Positions 7,502 to 15,667 of a DNA stretch of 58,406 bases are shown one piece after another (positions within the stretch are counted from its first letter, which is position 1; the number at the start of each line of letters is the position of its first letter). The notes below the pieces were generated by a model that saw only the letters and a program-made list of their open reading frames with translations, did no database searches and had not been told where the DNA came from. The DNA lies in the IMG/VR virus record IMGVR_UViG_3300044998_000622, positions 1 to 58,406 of that record; one strand, given 5' to 3'. A program made the position numbers and the translations under genes. This DNA comes from a virus.

Positions 7502-8643
7502 AGCGGCGCCTCCCGGTCACGACGATCACGGCGTCGGAGCTCACTGCCTGGCGCGCGTGCCCCCACCGGTGGGGCCTGCGCTATGTGGACGGGCTCGTGC
7601 CGAGGGTGGGCGCCAGACCGCTGCGGGTCGGGACGGCCATCCACGCCGGCCTGGCGGCGGCGTACCGGCTGGCGCGGGGTACGCCCGACACGGCTGCCGA
7701 ACGGCGCGTGGCGGCCAAGGTCGCGGCGCGGGAGGCCATCCTCGCGGCGCACCAGGAGGCGATCGCCAGCCTCCAGGTCGAGGAGCTCCTGGACGAGTCG
7801 GATGAGGTGGCGCGCCTGGCGACGTGGGTCTCGGAGCACTTCGTCGACCGCTTCGCCGAGGACTGGGAGCACCTGGACCCGATCGGAATCGAGCTTCCCT
7901 TCGAGCTCCAGCTGCGCGACGTGCTCGGGCGCCGTGTCCCCGGGCTCCAGTTTGCTGGCGTGATGGACCTGCTCGCGTTTGACCGGCGCGTCGGGGACGT
8001 GATCGTGATGGATCACAAGACCACGAGCGGGTCGATCGACGGGCTCGACCGGAAGATCGAGCTCGACCCGCAGATGGCGGGCTACGTCTGGGCCGCCCGG
8101 GAGCTCGCCGCCATGGGCGCGCTGCAGCGCGCGGAGGGCTGGGTCGTGACGCCGGACGCAGTGAGCGGGCGGGTCGCGTTCAACGTCATCAGAAAGGCAA
8201 TCCCGCGCGCGCCGAAGCTGAACAAGGACGGCCGGGTCTCCACGGCGGCGATCGACACCCTGCCGGAGGTGTACGCGGACGCTCTCGACGAGCAGGAGCG
8301 CCGTGGGATCCCAGTGACCGAGGAGCAACGGTCGCTGCTCGATCGCCTCCGGAACAAGGGAGAAAGCTACATCGCAAGGCGCGAGTTCTGGCTCTCCACG
8401 TCGGACGTGGAGCGCTGGCGGACGGAGCTCTTCGTGGAGGCGAGTAGGATCAGGCAAGCGGAACGCGATCCCGCGTGTCGGACGCGGAACCCGCTGGCGT
8501 GTTCGGTGGCATCGGCTCCTGTCTGCGCGTACCGTCAGATCTGCCTCGATCCCGACGCCGCGGAGTTTCGCGAGGGGTTCGAGCGCAGGCCGAGGCGAGA
8601 AGAGGTGGAACGAGCGAAGGCGGAGGTGAGCGATGGATCGTGA
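7498..8643 (+). CDS. PD-(D/E)XK exonuclease, Cas4/RecB-like, with probable Fe-S cluster
   Basis: 381 aa from a GTG that overlaps the previous stop. Nuclease core: GVMDLLAFD near residue 157 and VMDHKTT near 171 give the D...DxK motif; QMAGYVWAARE supplies the following helix (QxxxY). A Cys at position 21 (AWRACPHRW) and a C-terminal group CRTRNPLACS...CAYRQICL match the four-cysteine 4Fe-4S arrangement of Cas4 and AddB nucleases. It sits just before a Sak4-like ATPase and an SSB-like protein, so it probably resects DNA ends for phage recombination. Confidence 0.85.
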   Translation: MKRRLPVTTITASELTAWRACPHRWGLRYVDGLVPRVGARPLRVGTAIHAGLAAAYRLARGTPDTAAERRVAAKVAAREAILAAHQEAIASLQVEELLDESDEVARLATWVSEHFVDRFAEDWEHLDPIGIELPFELQLRDVLGRRVPGLQFAGVMDLLAFDRRVGDVIVMDHKTTSGSIDGLDRKIELDPQMAGYVWAARELAAMGALQRAEGWVVTPDAVSGRVAFNVIRKAIPRAPKLNKDGRVSTAAIDTLPEVYADALDEQERRGIPVTEEQRSLLDRLRNKGESYIARREFWLSTSDVERWRTELFVEASRIRQAERDPACRTRNPLACSVASAPVCAYRQICLDPDAAEFREGFERRPRREEVERAKAEVSDGS

Positions 8644-9013
8644 CGAGATGGCGGCCGAGGCCGCGAAGGCGGCGAACCTTCCTGGCGAGCGAGAGAAAGC
8701 GATCGTGGCGGCCTGGGAGAAGCTCCAGGTCGTCTTGACCTACAAGAAAGAGCAGTCGAAGCGCACGAAAGAGCGGATCGACGGGTGTGTCTCGCGCCTC
8801 CGCGAGGCGGTCGAGATGGGGACGCACGTCGGCGACACGGTCGCGCAGGTCGAGAAGCTCCGCGCGGTCGAGCTCGCGTGGCACGGCCTGGAAGAGGCCA
8901 AGAGCGAGCGCGTCGAGGTCATGAAGGCGTGCAAAGAGAGCGTGGCGGCGGCGGAGAAGACGCTGCGCGAGCTGATCGAGCTCTCGTCGCAGTTGACGTT
9001 GTTCGGGTCCTGA
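8633..9013 (+). CDS. Coiled-coil protein ending in a clamp-binding motif
   Basis: 126 aa, almost wholly helical with heptad-like charge patterns (KKEQSKRTKERIDG, LEEAKSERVEVMK). The last residues are QLTLFGS; QLTLF (120-124) fits the bacterial sliding-clamp binding consensus QL(S/D)LF at an exposed C terminus. It overlaps the nuclease gene by 11 nt and precedes the Sak4-like gene. It may recruit recombination or repair proteins to the host beta clamp, or block the clamp. No family recognised. Confidence 0.75.
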   Translation: MDRDEMAAEAAKAANLPGEREKAIVAAWEKLQVVLTYKKEQSKRTKERIDGCVSRLREAVEMGTHVGDTVAQVEKLRAVELAWHGLEEAKSERVEVMKACKESVAAAEKTLRELIELSSQLTLFGS

Positions 9014-9144
9014 TCGACCCGTGGGGTTCACCGATGGACCCCGACCTCGGCGAGCGCGTGCTGCGCGCCCTTCGAGGTCGTGAGCCATCGACGGCGCACG
9101 ACGATCTCTGGAGTCGGGGGTCGCGTTCAGGTAGCGAGGAAACA

Positions 9145-9978
9145 ATGCTCAGAATCGACGACAGGGCGGACGAGGATCACTTCAAGGCGCTGATCTACGG
9201 GGCTCCTGGCACCGGCAAGACCAGTTTCGGTGTGAGCGCGCCAGATCCGCTCATCTTGCTCTCGGAGAGGCAAGGGATGCGGCACATCCGCGACGCCGCG
9301 AGCCGCATGGGGCGTCCCGTGCCACCTGTGCTCTACATGCAGAGCCTGGAGGACTACCGGTCGGTCATCCGCACGCTGCGCGCGCCGCGCGCAGCGGACG
9401 GGAGCTTCAGGGTCGTCGGCAAGGACGGCGCCGAGATCCTCGCGCTCGACCGGTGGCCGCAGACGATCGTGATCGACTCGCTCACGGATGCATGCCGGCT
9501 CGTGGACGAGGAGGTGAAGCGCGACGCGCCGCCGCAGAAGGCGAGCGACGGTCTCGACAAGGTCACGGAGCGGCACTGGGCCGCTCTCCGGGACCGGTGC
9601 GAGAAGCTCATCCGGGCCTTCCGCGACTCGCCGACGCACGTCGTGTTCCTCGCGCACGTCGACGACCGCTTGCAGGGCGAGGGCGACGAGGCGCAGCGCT
9701 GGGTCGGTCCCTCGCTGATCATGCGCGCGCTGCCGAGCTTCGTAATCGGCGCCGTGAACGTGGCGGCGATCACGACGCGCACGATCGGCAAGCGCGACGA
9801 GACCGACGAGGACGGTGAGCGGAGGATCGAGTATGGGATCGTCACGGTGGGCCCCGGCTTCATGCAATTGAAGCCGCACCGTCCTCTCCGGGACAGAGAA
9901 GTCCCGGACTTCAGCGACTGGATCGCGCGCATTCGGCAGAGCGAGAGCGCGCGAAAGGCTGAAGGCAAGGAGGGGTGA
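9145..9978 (+). CDS. Sak4-like RecA-fold ATPase (single-strand annealing/recombination)
   Basis: 277 aa. Walker A GAPGTGKTS begins near residue 19, and TIVIDSLTDA fits Walker B. THVVFLAHVDDR and the C-terminal FMQLKPHRPL follow the pattern of phage nucleotide-binding proteins of the Sak4/AAA_24 type, which promote annealing with SSB. Start: ATG 9145 with GAGGAA 5-10 nt before it; an in-frame ATG at 9034 would add 37 residues but lacks an SD. The next gene encodes an SSB-like protein. Confidence 0.85.
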   Translation: MLRIDDRADEDHFKALIYGAPGTGKTSFGVSAPDPLILLSERQGMRHIRDAASRMGRPVPPVLYMQSLEDYRSVIRTLRAPRAADGSFRVVGKDGAEILALDRWPQTIVIDSLTDACRLVDEEVKRDAPPQKASDGLDKVTERHWAALRDRCEKLIRAFRDSPTHVVFLAHVDDRLQGEGDEAQRWVGPSLIMRALPSFVIGAVNVAAITTRTIGKRDETDEDGERRIEYGIVTVGPGFMQLKPHRPLRDREVPDFSDWIARIRQSESARKAEGKEG

Positions 9979-9981
9979 GCG

Positions 9982-10551
9982 ATGGCCATCTTCGATCCGA
10001 GCAAGGGCAGAAACGGAGGCACCGAAGGAAGTGCCGCGGAACTTCTCCCTGCAGGGGAGTATCTCGTCGCGATCGTGTGGCTGCAGCTCAGGACCGCACG
10101 ATCCGGCGCGTCGTTCGCACGGGTGAAGGTACAAGTGTGCAACGGTCCCATGGCCGGCAAGTGCTTCTTCACCGCGCTCTCGCTCGACTTGAGCAAGAAC
10201 GGATCCAGGGCGCGGTTGGAGATGCTTTGCCGGAGTGCTGGGATCACGGAGCCATTCGACGTGGACTCGGAGAAGCAAGTCGCGCGGGCGGTCAAGAACC
10301 GCCCGTTCAAGGCGCGCATCGAGCAGAGGGATGAAGTGGATAGGCGAGACGGCACGACGAGACGCGTGAACGAAATCGCGCGGTACGTCGTGAAGCTCAC
10401 TCCCGATGAGCAGCGTGCAGCGGCCAACTGGGTTCTCGATCGCGAGGAGGCCGCGTTATCCGGAGTGACTACGCGCGATGACGACGACAAGTACGATGAC
10501 GACGACGAGTACGCGGTCAGCGCGAGCCAGGACGACGACATCCCCTTCTGA
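9982..10551 (+). CDS. SSB-like single-stranded DNA-binding protein (DUF669-like)
   Basis: 189 aa. Residues about 20-150 look like a beta-rich domain of the DUF669 type (LLPAGEYLVAIVWLQL, FFTALSLD, LCRSAGI). The tail is a run of Asp ending in exactly DDDIPF, the same end as classical SSB proteins, where it recruits partner enzymes. Strong SD (AGGAGG). Neighbours (Sak4-like ATPase and Cas4-like nuclease) fit a phage recombination set in which this protein coats the resected strand. Confidence 0.85.
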   Translation: MAIFDPSKGRNGGTEGSAAELLPAGEYLVAIVWLQLRTARSGASFARVKVQVCNGPMAGKCFFTALSLDLSKNGSRARLEMLCRSAGITEPFDVDSEKQVARAVKNRPFKARIEQRDEVDRRDGTTRRVNEIARYVVKLTPDEQRAAANWVLDREEAALSGVTTRDDDDKYDDDDEYAVSASQDDDIPF

Positions 10552-10554
10552 TCG

Positions 10555-10628
10555 GCGCGAGCGAGGCGCATGTGGCGCCTCGCTCGCGCGCTGCGCTTGA
10601 TCCCAACCGATCAAGCGCAGCGCGCGGG
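10555..10628 (+). other. Two overlapping perfect hairpins after the SSB gene
   Basis: Hairpin 1: 10555-10569 pairs exactly with 10575-10589 (15 bp, loop ATGTG). Hairpin 2: GCGCGCTGCGCTTGATC (10586-10602) pairs with 10609-10625 (17 bp, loop CCAACC), and pairing extends outward at 10585/10626. The arms share 10586-10589, so both cannot form fully at once. There is no T run. This fills most of the 105-bp gap before the next gene. It may be a terminator pair, an RNA switch, or a structured site for DNA priming next to replication genes. Confidence 0.8.
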
Positions 10629-10656
10629 TGAGGCCGCAGGCAAGGAGGCGACTTCC

Positions 10657-10998
10657 ATGGCACGACAGGAGACGTTTGGGTTCGTGGTGGATGCGGAAGG
10701 CTTGGATGCGCCGCAGACCGAGGCGCAGAAGCGAGACCAAGTGCTCGACGCGCTCGCCCGGTTCCGAGCGGAGGTGATCCGGCACGCGCGCGCCGCGGCG
10801 GAGGAGCTCTTCGCGAGGGACGGGTCGGTCACGGCGCCTCGGGTGCTCGCGCTGATGCGGGAGCGCGGACACGGACCGCTCCTCGACTCGGTCGACGCGA
10901 GGTGCGTCGGGGTCGTGTTCCGGTCCGGCTGGACGCGTGTCGGCTGGGAGCCCGAGGGCTCGCACGGGCGCCCCGTGGCGGTCTGGGGGCGGTCGTGA
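10657..10998 (+). CDS. Hypothetical protein, 113 aa
   Basis: ATG follows AAGGAGG with 8-nt spacing. The N-terminal half is helical (EAQKRDQVLDALARFRAEVIRH), followed by VTAPRVLALMRERGHGPLLDSVDARCVGVVF and a WTRVGWEPEGSHGRPVAVWGRS end. The short winged-helix-like pattern and neighbours in the replication block hint at DNA work, but no family is recognised. Stop overlaps the next GTG. Confidence 0.65.
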   Translation: MARQETFGFVVDAEGLDAPQTEAQKRDQVLDALARFRAEVIRHARAAAEELFARDGSVTAPRVLALMRERGHGPLLDSVDARCVGVVFRSGWTRVGWEPEGSHGRPVAVWGRS

Positions 10999-11354
10999 AC
11001 GACGACGAGATCGAGCGCGCCGTGTTCCCAGACGGCTACGACGAGGCCCGGCAGCAGGCGCTCACCATCGCCTCTCTGGCACGAGCGAACGCGGAGCTCG
11101 GCGCGCTCTATGTCGGGCTCGCGCTTCGGCCGAAGGCGAGCCAGCCTGCGGAGGCGAGCCCCGTGGAGGAGAACCGGGAGCCGGAGGTGGAGAAGAACCG
11201 GGAGCCGGAGGTGGAAGCGGAGCTCGACAGCCTCCGCGTGCAGAACCGCGCGCTTGGGGGAGCGCTCCAGAGGATCCGGTCCTGTTGGATGATGGGGGAC
11301 GCCGAGGAGCTCTGTGTGGTTCTCACGAAAGAGTTCGGGGCGAGGGGCAGGTGA
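10995..11354 (+). CDS. Hypothetical protein with short acidic repeat, 119 aa
   Basis: GTG start overlapping the previous stop (GTGA). The middle has a duplicated segment: EENREPEVE followed by KNREPEVE, encoded by a near-exact DNA repeat (11168-11213). The flanking parts are helical (LARANAELGALYVGL; LDSLRVQNRALGGALQRI), likely a coiled coil. Function unknown. The next gene starts on its stop. Confidence 0.6.
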   Translation: MNDDEIERAVFPDGYDEARQQALTIASLARANAELGALYVGLALRPKASQPAEASPVEENREPEVEKNREPEVEAELDSLRVQNRALGGALQRIRSCWMMGDAEELCVVLTKEFGARGR

Positions 11355-11938
11355 CGCCGGAGGTCGCGCTGGCTGCCGAGCTCGTTGCGCTGGCCGACCG
11401 GCTGCTGCGCGGGGTCGCGACGGCCGAGCAGGTCCGAGCTCTCCTGCGCGCCCAGGTGCTGCCTCCTGGGGCGCAGGCCGCCCTGCCGCTCGACGCTGGG
11501 CAGGAAGCGCCCCCTGCGGGGCGGCGCGAGGCTCCTTGGCGCCCCGCGGTCGAGGCCGTGTTCGACTACTGGAGGGCGGCTACCGGGCACGAGCGCGCGA
11601 TGCTCAGCCCGGAGCGCGTGGCGAAGGTTCGGGCGCGGCTGCGGGACGGCTTCACGGTCGAGCAGCTGTGCTCCGCGGTGAACGGCTGCACTTCGAGCGA
11701 GTTTCACTCGAAGGAGGGGCACGACGACCTCACCCTGATCTGCCGGGACGCGAGCCACGTCGAGAAGTTCATGCGGATCGCGGAGGCAAGCGGTGGCTCG
11801 GTGCGCGCCGTGCGAACGAAGTCTCCCTCGGAGATCGAGGGCGAGCGGATCAGGTGCGAGATCAGCAAGGCACGAAAGGAAGGGCGGATCGATGACTACA
11901 ACAGGCTCGTCGCAGACCTCAGAGCGAAGGGTCTTTGA
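11351..11938 (+). CDS. Replication-organiser-like protein (conserved phage C-terminal domain)
   Basis: 195 aa from a GTG overlapping the upstream stop. Residues about 70-145 (AVFDYWRAATG, KVRARLRDGFTVEQLCSAV, DLTLICRDASHVEKFM) follow the pattern of the conserved C-terminal domain of phage replisome organisers and DnaD-like initiators. The N-terminal part is short and helical, without a clear winged helix. The role in recruiting the host replication machinery is inferred. The phage has no polymerase or helicase gene that I could see, so such a loader would be needed. Confidence 0.55.
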   Translation: MTPEVALAAELVALADRLLRGVATAEQVRALLRAQVLPPGAQAALPLDAGQEAPPAGRREAPWRPAVEAVFDYWRAATGHERAMLSPERVAKVRARLRDGFTVEQLCSAVNGCTSSEFHSKEGHDDLTLICRDASHVEKFMRIAEASGGSVRAVRTKSPSEIEGERIRCEISKARKEGRIDDYNRLVADLRAKGL

Positions 11939-12548
11939 CCCCGCGCGGGCCCGAGGCCCATCGGTGCCCGCCGTGGCGGGCGAGCTTTTCAAGCTGGTCG
12001 GCGATCACCTCGCGACGCCGGACAGGAAGCTCACCGTCCGCCTGATGGCGGCGGAGTGGAGCCTGCAGCACGAGGGCGGGCTGCGGCCGCCGAGCTACCC
12101 GGCGCGGCCTCCTGAGCTTCCCTACGGGGACCGAGAGCTCGCGCTGCTGCTTGGCGCCGTCGATCGCATGGGGGAGCGCGCTTCGAAGCAAGACCAGGAG
12201 ATCGCCGCCGTCTTCGGCGAGTGGCGTTACATGGTATGGCAGGCTGAGGCTGAGGCATCGGCGAGGATCGAGTGCCTCTACGAACTCGGGAGGACCTTCT
12301 TGGAGGCGAGCGAGGCGTGTCCTGACGACGAGCACCTCAAGGCTCAGCTGCGGCGCGTGGAGGAGATCGCGCGCGTGGAGTGGGGCTTTGAGCTCCTGCC
12401 GCTGCCGGAGCGCTGCCAGCAGCGCAGGCGCGCGGCACGCCTCGCCGTGCGCGACGACGTCCTTCCCGCGTGGCTCGGGGCCTGCGCGGAGCCGCCGCGA
12501 GAGTCGCGCCTTCGCGACTACGTGGAGCGCGATGACTTCGCCCCGTAG
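11892..12548 (+). CDS. Hypothetical protein, 218 aa
   Basis: ATG at 11892 inside the end of the preceding gene (47-nt overlap), preceded by GGAAGGGCGG. The product is largely helical with conserved-looking Trp and Tyr residues (EWRYMVWQAEAEASARIECLYELGRTF). It lies between the replication-organiser-like gene and RusA, so a replication or recombination role is plausible but not shown. Family not recognised. Confidence 0.6.
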   Translation: MTTTGSSQTSERRVFDPARARGPSVPAVAGELFKLVGDHLATPDRKLTVRLMAAEWSLQHEGGLRPPSYPARPPELPYGDRELALLLGAVDRMGERASKQDQEIAAVFGEWRYMVWQAEAEASARIECLYELGRTFLEASEACPDDEHLKAQLRRVEEIARVEWGFELLPLPERCQQRRRAARLAVRDDVLPAWLGACAEPPRESRLRDYVERDDFAP

Positions 12549-12945
12549 GATCGTGGCGTCGGTGAAGTTCGTCGTCCTCGGGACACCGACCCCGAAGGCG
12601 CGCCCGCGCGCCTTCTACGCGAAGGCGACCGGTCGCCTTCGCGTCGTGACCCCGACCACGACCCGGAAGTACGAGCGCAAGGTCGGCGGCTGCGCGTGGC
12701 TCGCGCTCGTGCTCTCGAAGCAGGTCGGCACCTGGCCGCAGAAGGCGGAGCGCTACGTAGTCGAGCTCGACATCTTCTTGCCCGACGCGAGGACCCGAGA
12801 CTCGGACAACGTCGTGAAGGCGATCATCGACGGGGCGACCGGAGCGCTCTGGGCCGACGACCGGTGGACGATGCCACGGGTGAACACGCTGGAGATCGAC
12901 CGCGAGAATCCGCGCGTGGAGGTGACCGTCCATGCGCTCGTCTAG
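12532..12945 (+). CDS. rusA: RusA-family Holliday junction resolvase
   Basis: 137 aa. N-terminal VLGTPTPKARPR is the typical RusA opening. The acidic cluster DSDNVVKAIIDGATGALWADDRW (starting at residue 90) supplies the catalytic Asp and Lys residues, all present. VEVTVHAL closes the fold. It would cut branched DNA made during phage recombination and packaging. It overlaps the upstream gene by 17 nt; a later in-frame GTG start in VASVKF is possible. Confidence 0.9.
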   Translation: MTSPRRIVASVKFVVLGTPTPKARPRAFYAKATGRLRVVTPTTTRKYERKVGGCAWLALVLSKQVGTWPQKAERYVVELDIFLPDARTRDSDNVVKAIIDGATGALWADDRWTMPRVNTLEIDRENPRVEVTVHALV

Positions 12946-13237
12946 GCATCGGGCGCTGCTTGCGAAGGTCCTGCGGCGGATCTACGCAACAGCGATCGCC
13001 AAGGTCGACCGCAGGGAGCTCCAGCCAACGACCGAAAAGGAACTCGCCGAGCTCGTGTCGAGGGTGATCGGCGACAAGCTGCTGGAGAGGCACCTCGGGG
13101 AGCTCTGCGCGATCGTCGGCGAGGCGGAGAATGAGGCGATCAGCCGCGTACATGTCGCCATGCACGCGACGATTTCCGGGGACCACGACGCGATCGACGA
13201 CGCGGTCATGATCGCGATGAGCCGGGGTGACGAATGA
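12932..13237 (+). CDS. Hypothetical protein, 101 aa
   Basis: Overlaps RusA by 14 nt and the next gene by 4 (ATGA). The sequence is helical, basic at the N terminus (RSSRHRALLAKVLRRIYATAIAKVDRR) and acidic at the C terminus (GDHDAIDDAVMIAMSRGDE). No family recognised; the location suggests DNA metabolism. Confidence 0.6.
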   Translation: MRSSRHRALLAKVLRRIYATAIAKVDRRELQPTTEKELAELVSRVIGDKLLERHLGELCAIVGEAENEAISRVHVAMHATISGDHDAIDDAVMIAMSRGDE

Positions 13238-13827
13238 GCCTGCTGCTGCCGGGCCTGGAGGGGTACGCAAAGCGCGACGAGTCGCTGGGCCAGTGGGACA
13301 CGCACCCCGAGGTCTGCGCGGCGTTCGTCCGGTGGTGCGCGCCGCGCCCTCGGTCGAGCGTGCTGGAGCCGTGCGCGGGGATCGGGAATCTTGCGAGGGC
13401 GTTCGATCGCGAGGGGCACGTCGTCACCGCGATCGAGATCGACCCCGAGAGGGCTGCCGTGAGCGGCGCGCGCGTTGGAGATTTCTTGGCGGAGGCCGCG
13501 CCTCCGCGCCCAAGCTTCGACCTCGCCGCCATGAATCCTCCCTACGAGCGCGACGGCGAGACCCGGTTCATGCAGCGCGGGCTGCTCTTCGCGCCTCGCG
13601 TCTGCGCGATCGTGAGGCTTGTTGCGCTCGCGTCGGAGCGCCGCGCGGATGCCTGGGAGGCCATGATCGTCTCCAGGCTCGCTCACCTGGTGCCGCGCCC
13701 CGTGTTTGCCGGGAGCTCGGGGATGGACGAGATCGTGTTCGTCGAGGTCAAGCCGCGTCGCGGCGCGAAGCCGCTCCGTGAGAGTATTGTTCGGATGGAG
13801 TGGCTCAGATGGAAGGAGCTCGCGTGA
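13234..13827 (+). CDS. N6-adenine DNA methyltransferase-like protein
   Basis: 197 aa. SAM-binding motif LEPCAGIGN at about residues 44-52, an acidic residue in AIEIDPE, and catalytic MNPPY at 100-104. The order (SAM motif before NPPY) fits small phage adenine methylases; no separate target-recognition domain is obvious. No matching restriction gene lies nearby, so it is probably an orphan enzyme that protects phage DNA or marks it. A second methylase is encoded at 42521. Confidence 0.8.
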   Translation: MSLLLPGLEGYAKRDESLGQWDTHPEVCAAFVRWCAPRPRSSVLEPCAGIGNLARAFDREGHVVTAIEIDPERAAVSGARVGDFLAEAAPPRPSFDLAAMNPPYERDGETRFMQRGLLFAPRVCAIVRLVALASERRADAWEAMIVSRLAHLVPRPVFAGSSGMDEIVFVEVKPRRGAKPLRESIVRMEWLRWKELA

Positions 13828-14372
13828 TCGAAGCTGGTCAAGAGGTCGAGGTGAAGCCCTTCCAGGGCGGGGCCTGGGTGCGCGCAACGGTGGCCGGGAC
13901 CGCCACGGGGGCCAAGGGCCCTTGCTACGTCGTGCGGACGGCAAGCGGGGCTCGGTGGACGGTGCCGAGCTCCAGGATCCGACCGCTCAAAGAGGAGACC
14001 GTCTCGTCGGTCCTGCGCGGAGCTCCGAAGCCCGGAAAGGGCGAGGTCCGGGTCGTGGCGACGACCACTAACGGATCTTCCCGGTCCCAGCCGAAGCCGC
14101 AGGGTCCTGCGAGGAGCGAGGCCTACCTCGCCTTCGTGCGGACGAAGCCTTGCGCTTGGTGTCACGCGCCGGGCCCGAGCGATCCGCACCACTGGGGCTC
14201 GCGCGGTGTCGGGCAGAAGACCGACGACTTTCGAACGCTGCCGCTCTGCCGGAAGCACCACGACGAGTTCCACGCACGCGGCATGATCGGCGAGAACAAG
14301 GCGGGGACGATCGAGACGTTTCTGCGGGCGCAGGTCGATCTGCTCGTGGAGTGGTTGAGGCAGCGGCAGTGA
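13824..14372 (+). CDS. HNH-type nuclease-like protein (DUF968-like)
   Basis: 182 aa from a GTG that overlaps the methylase stop and follows GGAAGGAG by 5 nt; earlier in-frame starts at 13800 and 13809 are less well placed. The N-terminal 60 residues look like a small beta domain (VEVKPFQGGAWVRATVAG). The C-terminal half has CAWCHAPG, DPHHWGSRG, K.DDFRTLPLCRKHHDEFHARG: a zinc-bound HNH arrangement as in DUF968 recombination nucleases. It likely acts in recombination together with RusA and the Sak4-like protein. Confidence 0.8.
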   Translation: MIEAGQEVEVKPFQGGAWVRATVAGTATGAKGPCYVVRTASGARWTVPSSRIRPLKEETVSSVLRGAPKPGKGEVRVVATTTNGSSRSQPKPQGPARSEAYLAFVRTKPCAWCHAPGPSDPHHWGSRGVGQKTDDFRTLPLCRKHHDEFHARGMIGENKAGTIETFLRAQVDLLVEWLRQRQ

Positions 14373-14557
14373 CAACGCTGCTGCGGTGCGACGGCTGCGC
14401 GGAGACTAGGGAAGCATCGAAGCTCCCCGCGGGCTGGACCGTGTTCGTGAAGAGCGTGAAGGGCGACGACGGGGAAGAGCTCCGCTACGACGGTCTCGGG
14501 CACTACTGCCCGAGGTGTAACGGCAACGACAAGACCGAGAAGAAGAGGAAGCGATGA
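14369..14557 (+). CDS. Zinc-ribbon-like small protein, 62 aa
   Basis: GTG overlaps the upstream stop. CDGCAET near the N terminus and CPRCNGND near the C terminus give two CxxC knuckles that could bind one zinc. The end is very basic (KTEKKRKR), so nucleic-acid binding is possible. No further identification. Confidence 0.65.
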   Translation: MTTLLRCDGCAETREASKLPAGWTVFVKSVKGDDGEELRYDGLGHYCPRCNGNDKTEKKRKR

Positions 14558-14847
14558 CGACGAAGAAGAAGGCCGAGGCGCCGCTCGTGGAGCGCGGCAT
14601 GGGCGAGATCCGACCGTCTGGACCGAGGCATCACACGATCTGGATCACGAGGGCCGAGTTTGCGGACCTGCGCGAGAAGCAGGCGACGAAGCTCGTGGTC
14701 GCGACGGACGTCATGAGGGACGACACGATCGAGCTCGTCGGGCAGAGCGAGGGCGGCGAGCCGATGGTTCCGCTTGCCGCCGTGGCGGTCGTCGGGACGG
14801 TCCCGCACGCTCACGGCGCGGCGGTCCTCGTGGAAATCATGAAGTGA
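14554..14847 (+). CDS. Hypothetical protein, 97 aa
   Basis: Overlaps its neighbours by four bases at each end. HTIWITRAEFADLREKQATKLVVATD, then a beta-rich end. The HTIWI...F..L..G-like pattern weakly recalls small phage beta-barrel (PUA/ASCH-like) proteins; not confirmed. Confidence 0.6.
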   Translation: MTTKKKAEAPLVERGMGEIRPSGPRHHTIWITRAEFADLREKQATKLVVATDVMRDDTIELVGQSEGGEPMVPLAAVAVVGTVPHAHGAAVLVEIMK

Positions 14848-15293
14848 CCGACGAGACCTACGGCGAGTGGCTTCGGCGCCTGGGCCCCGACTCGCCGGAG
14901 GTCACGGCGTCCGAGCGCGCGAGGCTCATGTGGGAGCGTGCGCGCGACGCCGAGCACGCGGAGCAGATCGGTGCGATCGAAGCGCTTGTCGGCTGCATAG
15001 TGAAGCTTCGCAGGCCGATGCAGACGTTGCTCGGCGCGATGGACGTGCGCGAGCGCCTGCTCCACGTCGGGCCGCACGACCGCGAGACGCGCCTGACGGT
15101 GCCGACGACGGCGAGCTTCGTGATCCGAGCTCGCTTCGGGTCGCGGCTGCTCGGGATCGAATGCGGCACGGGCGAGACGATGCTCCTCCGTCCCGACTGG
15201 CTGCTGGTGGTTTCCGTTGCGGAGCGAGGGTCCGCACGACAGGATGAGGGCGTCGCCGACGACGGCGAGGCAAGGAAAGAGGGCCGACGATGA
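14844..15293 (+). CDS. Hypothetical protein, 149 aa
   Basis: GTG start in a GTGA overlap. Begins MTDETYGEWLRRLGPDSPEVTASERARLMW, a helical region, followed by a beta-rich part (TLRVPTTASFVIRARFG-like) and a charged tail. Ends by ATGA overlap with the next gene. Unknown function. Confidence 0.6.
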   Translation: MTDETYGEWLRRLGPDSPEVTASERARLMWERARDAEHAEQIGAIEALVGCIVKLRRPMQTLLGAMDVRERLLHVGPHDRETRLTVPTTASFVIRARFGSRLLGIECGTGETMLLRPDWLLVVSVAERGSARQDEGVADDGEARKEGRR

Positions 15294-15667
15294 CGACCAG
15301 GAACGGACAAGAGCCGCCGCTGAAGATCGAGCGAGTGAGCGCCAAGATCGCCACGCTCGAACGGCGCCTGGAGTGGCTCGACGAACGGATCGCGCGGTAC
15401 GCGCCCGATCGCGACACAGGGCCGCGGCTCAACTACGACCGCGCCGAGCGCGAGGCGCTCTACGCGGCGGTTCGGGCGCTCAAACTGCTGCGAGCGCAGT
15501 TGGAGCCGGAGACCGACCCGGTGCTCGCCCTCGACGAGCTCGTCTTCGCCACGAAGCTGCTCTTGTCGGACGCGAGCGCGCATGGCTACACGCCGCCGCG
15601 CGACCTGGGCCTCCGGGTGATCGAAGCCTTCAGGCGCGCCGAGAAGCTCCTGTCCGAAGTTGGCTGA
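15290..15667 (+). CDS. Hypothetical coiled-coil protein, 125 aa
   Basis: ATGA overlap with the preceding gene. An N-terminal coiled coil (VSAKIATLERRLEWLDERIARY) is followed by helical segments. The stop overlaps the next ATG by one base (TGATG). Unknown. Confidence 0.6.
   Translation: MTTRNGQEPPLKIERVSAKIATLERRLEWLDERIARYAPDRDTGPRLNYDRAEREALYAAVRALKLLRAQLEPETDPVLALDELVFATKLLLSDASAHGYTPPRDLGLRVIEAFRRAEKLLSEVG

Noticed and set aside
9034-9144. Upstream ATG extension of the Sak4-like gene
   Set aside because: No SD and the added 37 residues look unstructured; ATG 9145 has GAGGAA and puts Walker A at the usual distance.
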